DNA of 8,027 bases, taken from contig CASEAD010000080.1 in NCBI GenBank assembly GCA_949285775.1, positions 1 through 8,027 on the forward strand, read 5' to 3'. A program made the position numbers and the translations under genes. Below the pieces are notes generated by a model. That model made no database searches and was not told the DNA's origin. It saw only the letters and a list, made by a program, of their open reading frames with translations. Shown one piece after another: positions 7,154-8,027 of this stretch (its first letter is position 1; each line of letters begins with the position of its first letter). The stretch comes from an uncultured bacterium. GTDB taxonomy: Bacteria; Bacillota_I; Bacilli_A; RF39; UBA660.

Positions 7154-7505
7154 AACTAACATACAACTTTTCACCACTATTATTCTTAAATCTCAATATA
7201 TTATTTACTATCCCTAATTCATTATCTATCTCTTCATCATCCATACTACTAAAAATATGTAATAAATCACTAACTACTTTATCATAAGTATTAGATAAAC
7301 TAATATCATTACTTATCACTAATAACATATTATATAACCTCTTAAATTTCATCTTATTATTAACCTCATCTATAATAGGCCCCTCTAAAACTGCAATTTT
7401 CCTTAATTTATCTAAAGGTATTCCACTATATTCACTTCTAATATCATTACATACATCATAAATTCTCTCTTCTATGCTCAAATTACCATTATACCTATAT
7501 TCCAT
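7152..7505 (-). CDS. Small AAA+-partner protein, copy B (117 aa)
   Basis: 117 residues, no recognised domain, soluble, with mixed charge. It starts at ATG 7505 and overlaps the last 11 bases of the upstream partial AAA+ gene in another frame. Shine-Dalgarno support is poor (AGAGG only two bases away), so translational coupling is likely. The start agrees with that of copy A: M plus three residues, then YNGNL. Shared features with copy A are the RI..V...I.S.Y pattern, LDK.R..A.LEG at about 31-42 and RLYNMLLV at about 56-63; the C-terminal third has diverged most. Its place directly after a ClpX-like gene, as for copy A, supports a function tied to the ATPase. Confidence 0.83.
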   Translation of the reverse strand: MEYRYNGNLSIEERIYDVCNDIRSEYSGIPLDKLRKIAVLEGPIIDEVNNKMKFKRLYNMLLVISNDISLSNTYDKVVSDLLHIFSSMDDEEIDNELGIVNNILRFKNNSGEKLYVS

Positions 7506-8027
7506 AACCTCTAATCATATCCTTCCTTTGCTTTAAAACATCATACTCCTCCATTAAAGCAATATGTTCAATATCACTAAGCAAATCATCAGAATACATT
7601 AATGTCAATTCAGAAAAAATATTAGTAAGTCCTCTCACTCCCTCATTTAACTCAACCGCTCTTTCTGCTACCGAATCAATAAATCTAGCCGAATATATAA
7701 ACTTCTTATCAAAAGCTTCACAAGTAACAGCAAAACTCTTTAAAGGACTAATATCTGAGTTAATTAAAATATTTCTATAATCTTCCTTAGTATACTTAGG
7801 CATATAAAGTTTTAATCCTATTCTACCATAAAGTTCATCAGTATAACCATCCTTAATCATACTCATAATAGTTTCTGATGAATAATTATATTCTTTATCA
7901 GTTATATCTTGAAATGCACCACATAATATAAAAGTAACTTTAGATGTATTAAATGTTACCTCATTCCTACCAAAAAGAAAGCTATTACTAAGCAAACTAA
8001 CATCTCTACCTTCAAGATACGACAATA
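7495..8027 (-). CDS. ClpX-like AAA+ protein, second copy (N-terminal part beyond window)
   Basis: Only the last 177 codons or so are present; the frame is open to the window edge, and the TTG at 8025 is internal because the sequence there (LSYLEGRDV) aligns with LLNFLGGGK inside the other AAA+ protein and with the LIEG region of ClpX. The fragment shows the sensor-1 strand (TSKVTFILCGAF), an arginine finger in ELYGR, and a sensor-2-like GVRGL, ending with a helical lid. Compared with the 556-residue copy, the segment between sensor 1 and the arginine finger is about 15 residues shorter and lacks IGFG, so canonical ClpP docking is not expected. Sequence divergence from the other copy is high, so the duplication is old. 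Walker motifs and the N-terminal domain lie outside the window. Confidence 0.88.
   Translation of the reverse strand, partial: LSYLEGRDVSLLSNSFLFGRNEVTFNTSKVTFILCGAFQDITDKEYNYSSETIMSMIKDGYTDELYGRIGLKLYMPKYTKEDYRNILINSDISPLKSFAVTCEAFDKKFIYSARFIDSVAERAVELNEGVRGLTNIFSELTLMYSDDLLSDIEHIALMEEYDVLKQRKDMIRGYGI

Noticed and set aside
8023..8025. TTG as the start of a 176-residue protein
   Set aside because: The residues after it align with the interior of the AAA+ module of the 556-residue paralogue and of ClpX, and the frame is open to the window edge, so the real start lies beyond the window.
1..8027. TGA reassigned to Trp (Mycoplasma-type code)
   Set aside because: The Trp codons I checked in polA, the AAA+ gene and the metallopeptidase are TGG, and all reading frames are complete without reading through TGA.
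1..8027. CRISPR array, tRNA, rRNA or riboswitch
   Set aside because: No regularly spaced repeats, no structured RNA, and no intergenic gap long enough for a riboswitch; the largest is 166 bases.

Overview
The window looks like a piece of a very low-GC Bacillota genome, possibly an uncultured Bacilli/Mollicutes-like lineage. The reasons are the strong AT bias, Arg encoded mostly by AGA/AGG, good GGAGG-type ribosome binding sites, short AT-rich intergenic gaps with TATAAT promoters and U-tailed terminators, and a Bacillus-type DNA polymerase I whose proofreading residues appear lost. Trp is read as TGG and no in-frame TGA is needed, so there is no sign of recoding. All genes lie on the minus strand. 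The plus strand is strikingly poor in G (2 G against 13 C in bases 1-60), as expected if this whole block is leading-strand coding.

Layout in the direction of transcription, from high to low coordinates. (1) 8027-7495: the C-terminal part of a ClpX-like AAA+ unfoldase, cut by the window edge, with a 117-aa protein (7505-7152) overlapping its end; a terminator follows. (2) 7060-5390: a complete ClpX-like AAA+ ATPase with its own promoter, followed two bases later by a 118-aa protein (5387-5031) homologous to the 117-aa one; a terminator follows. The two cassettes are diverged tandem copies of one two-gene unit. (3) 4923-4156: a single-pass membrane protein with a coiled coil, a disordered middle and a compact acidic tail, under a promoter overlapped by a perfect palindrome. 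(4) 3989-1428: polA, with its own promoter and terminator; a 16-bp direct repeat lies upstream of its promoter. (5) 1350-1: a membrane-anchored HExxH metallopeptidase with three YVGKR-type motifs before its membrane segment, running off the left edge of the window.

The most interesting part is the duplicated AAA+/small-protein unit. The complete AAA+ protein lacks the ClpX zinc-binding domain and instead has about 225 N-terminal residues that look like Clp_N-type helical repeats. It keeps Walker A, Walker B, the GYVG pore loop, arginine finger, sensor 2 and an IGFG segment where ClpX carries its ClpP-docking loop. The second copy has lost about 15 residues exactly there. One reading is that copy 1 feeds ClpP while copy 2 is a protease-independent unfoldase, and that the small partner proteins are adaptors or regulators. 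The sequence supports the duplication and the motifs; the functional model is inference.
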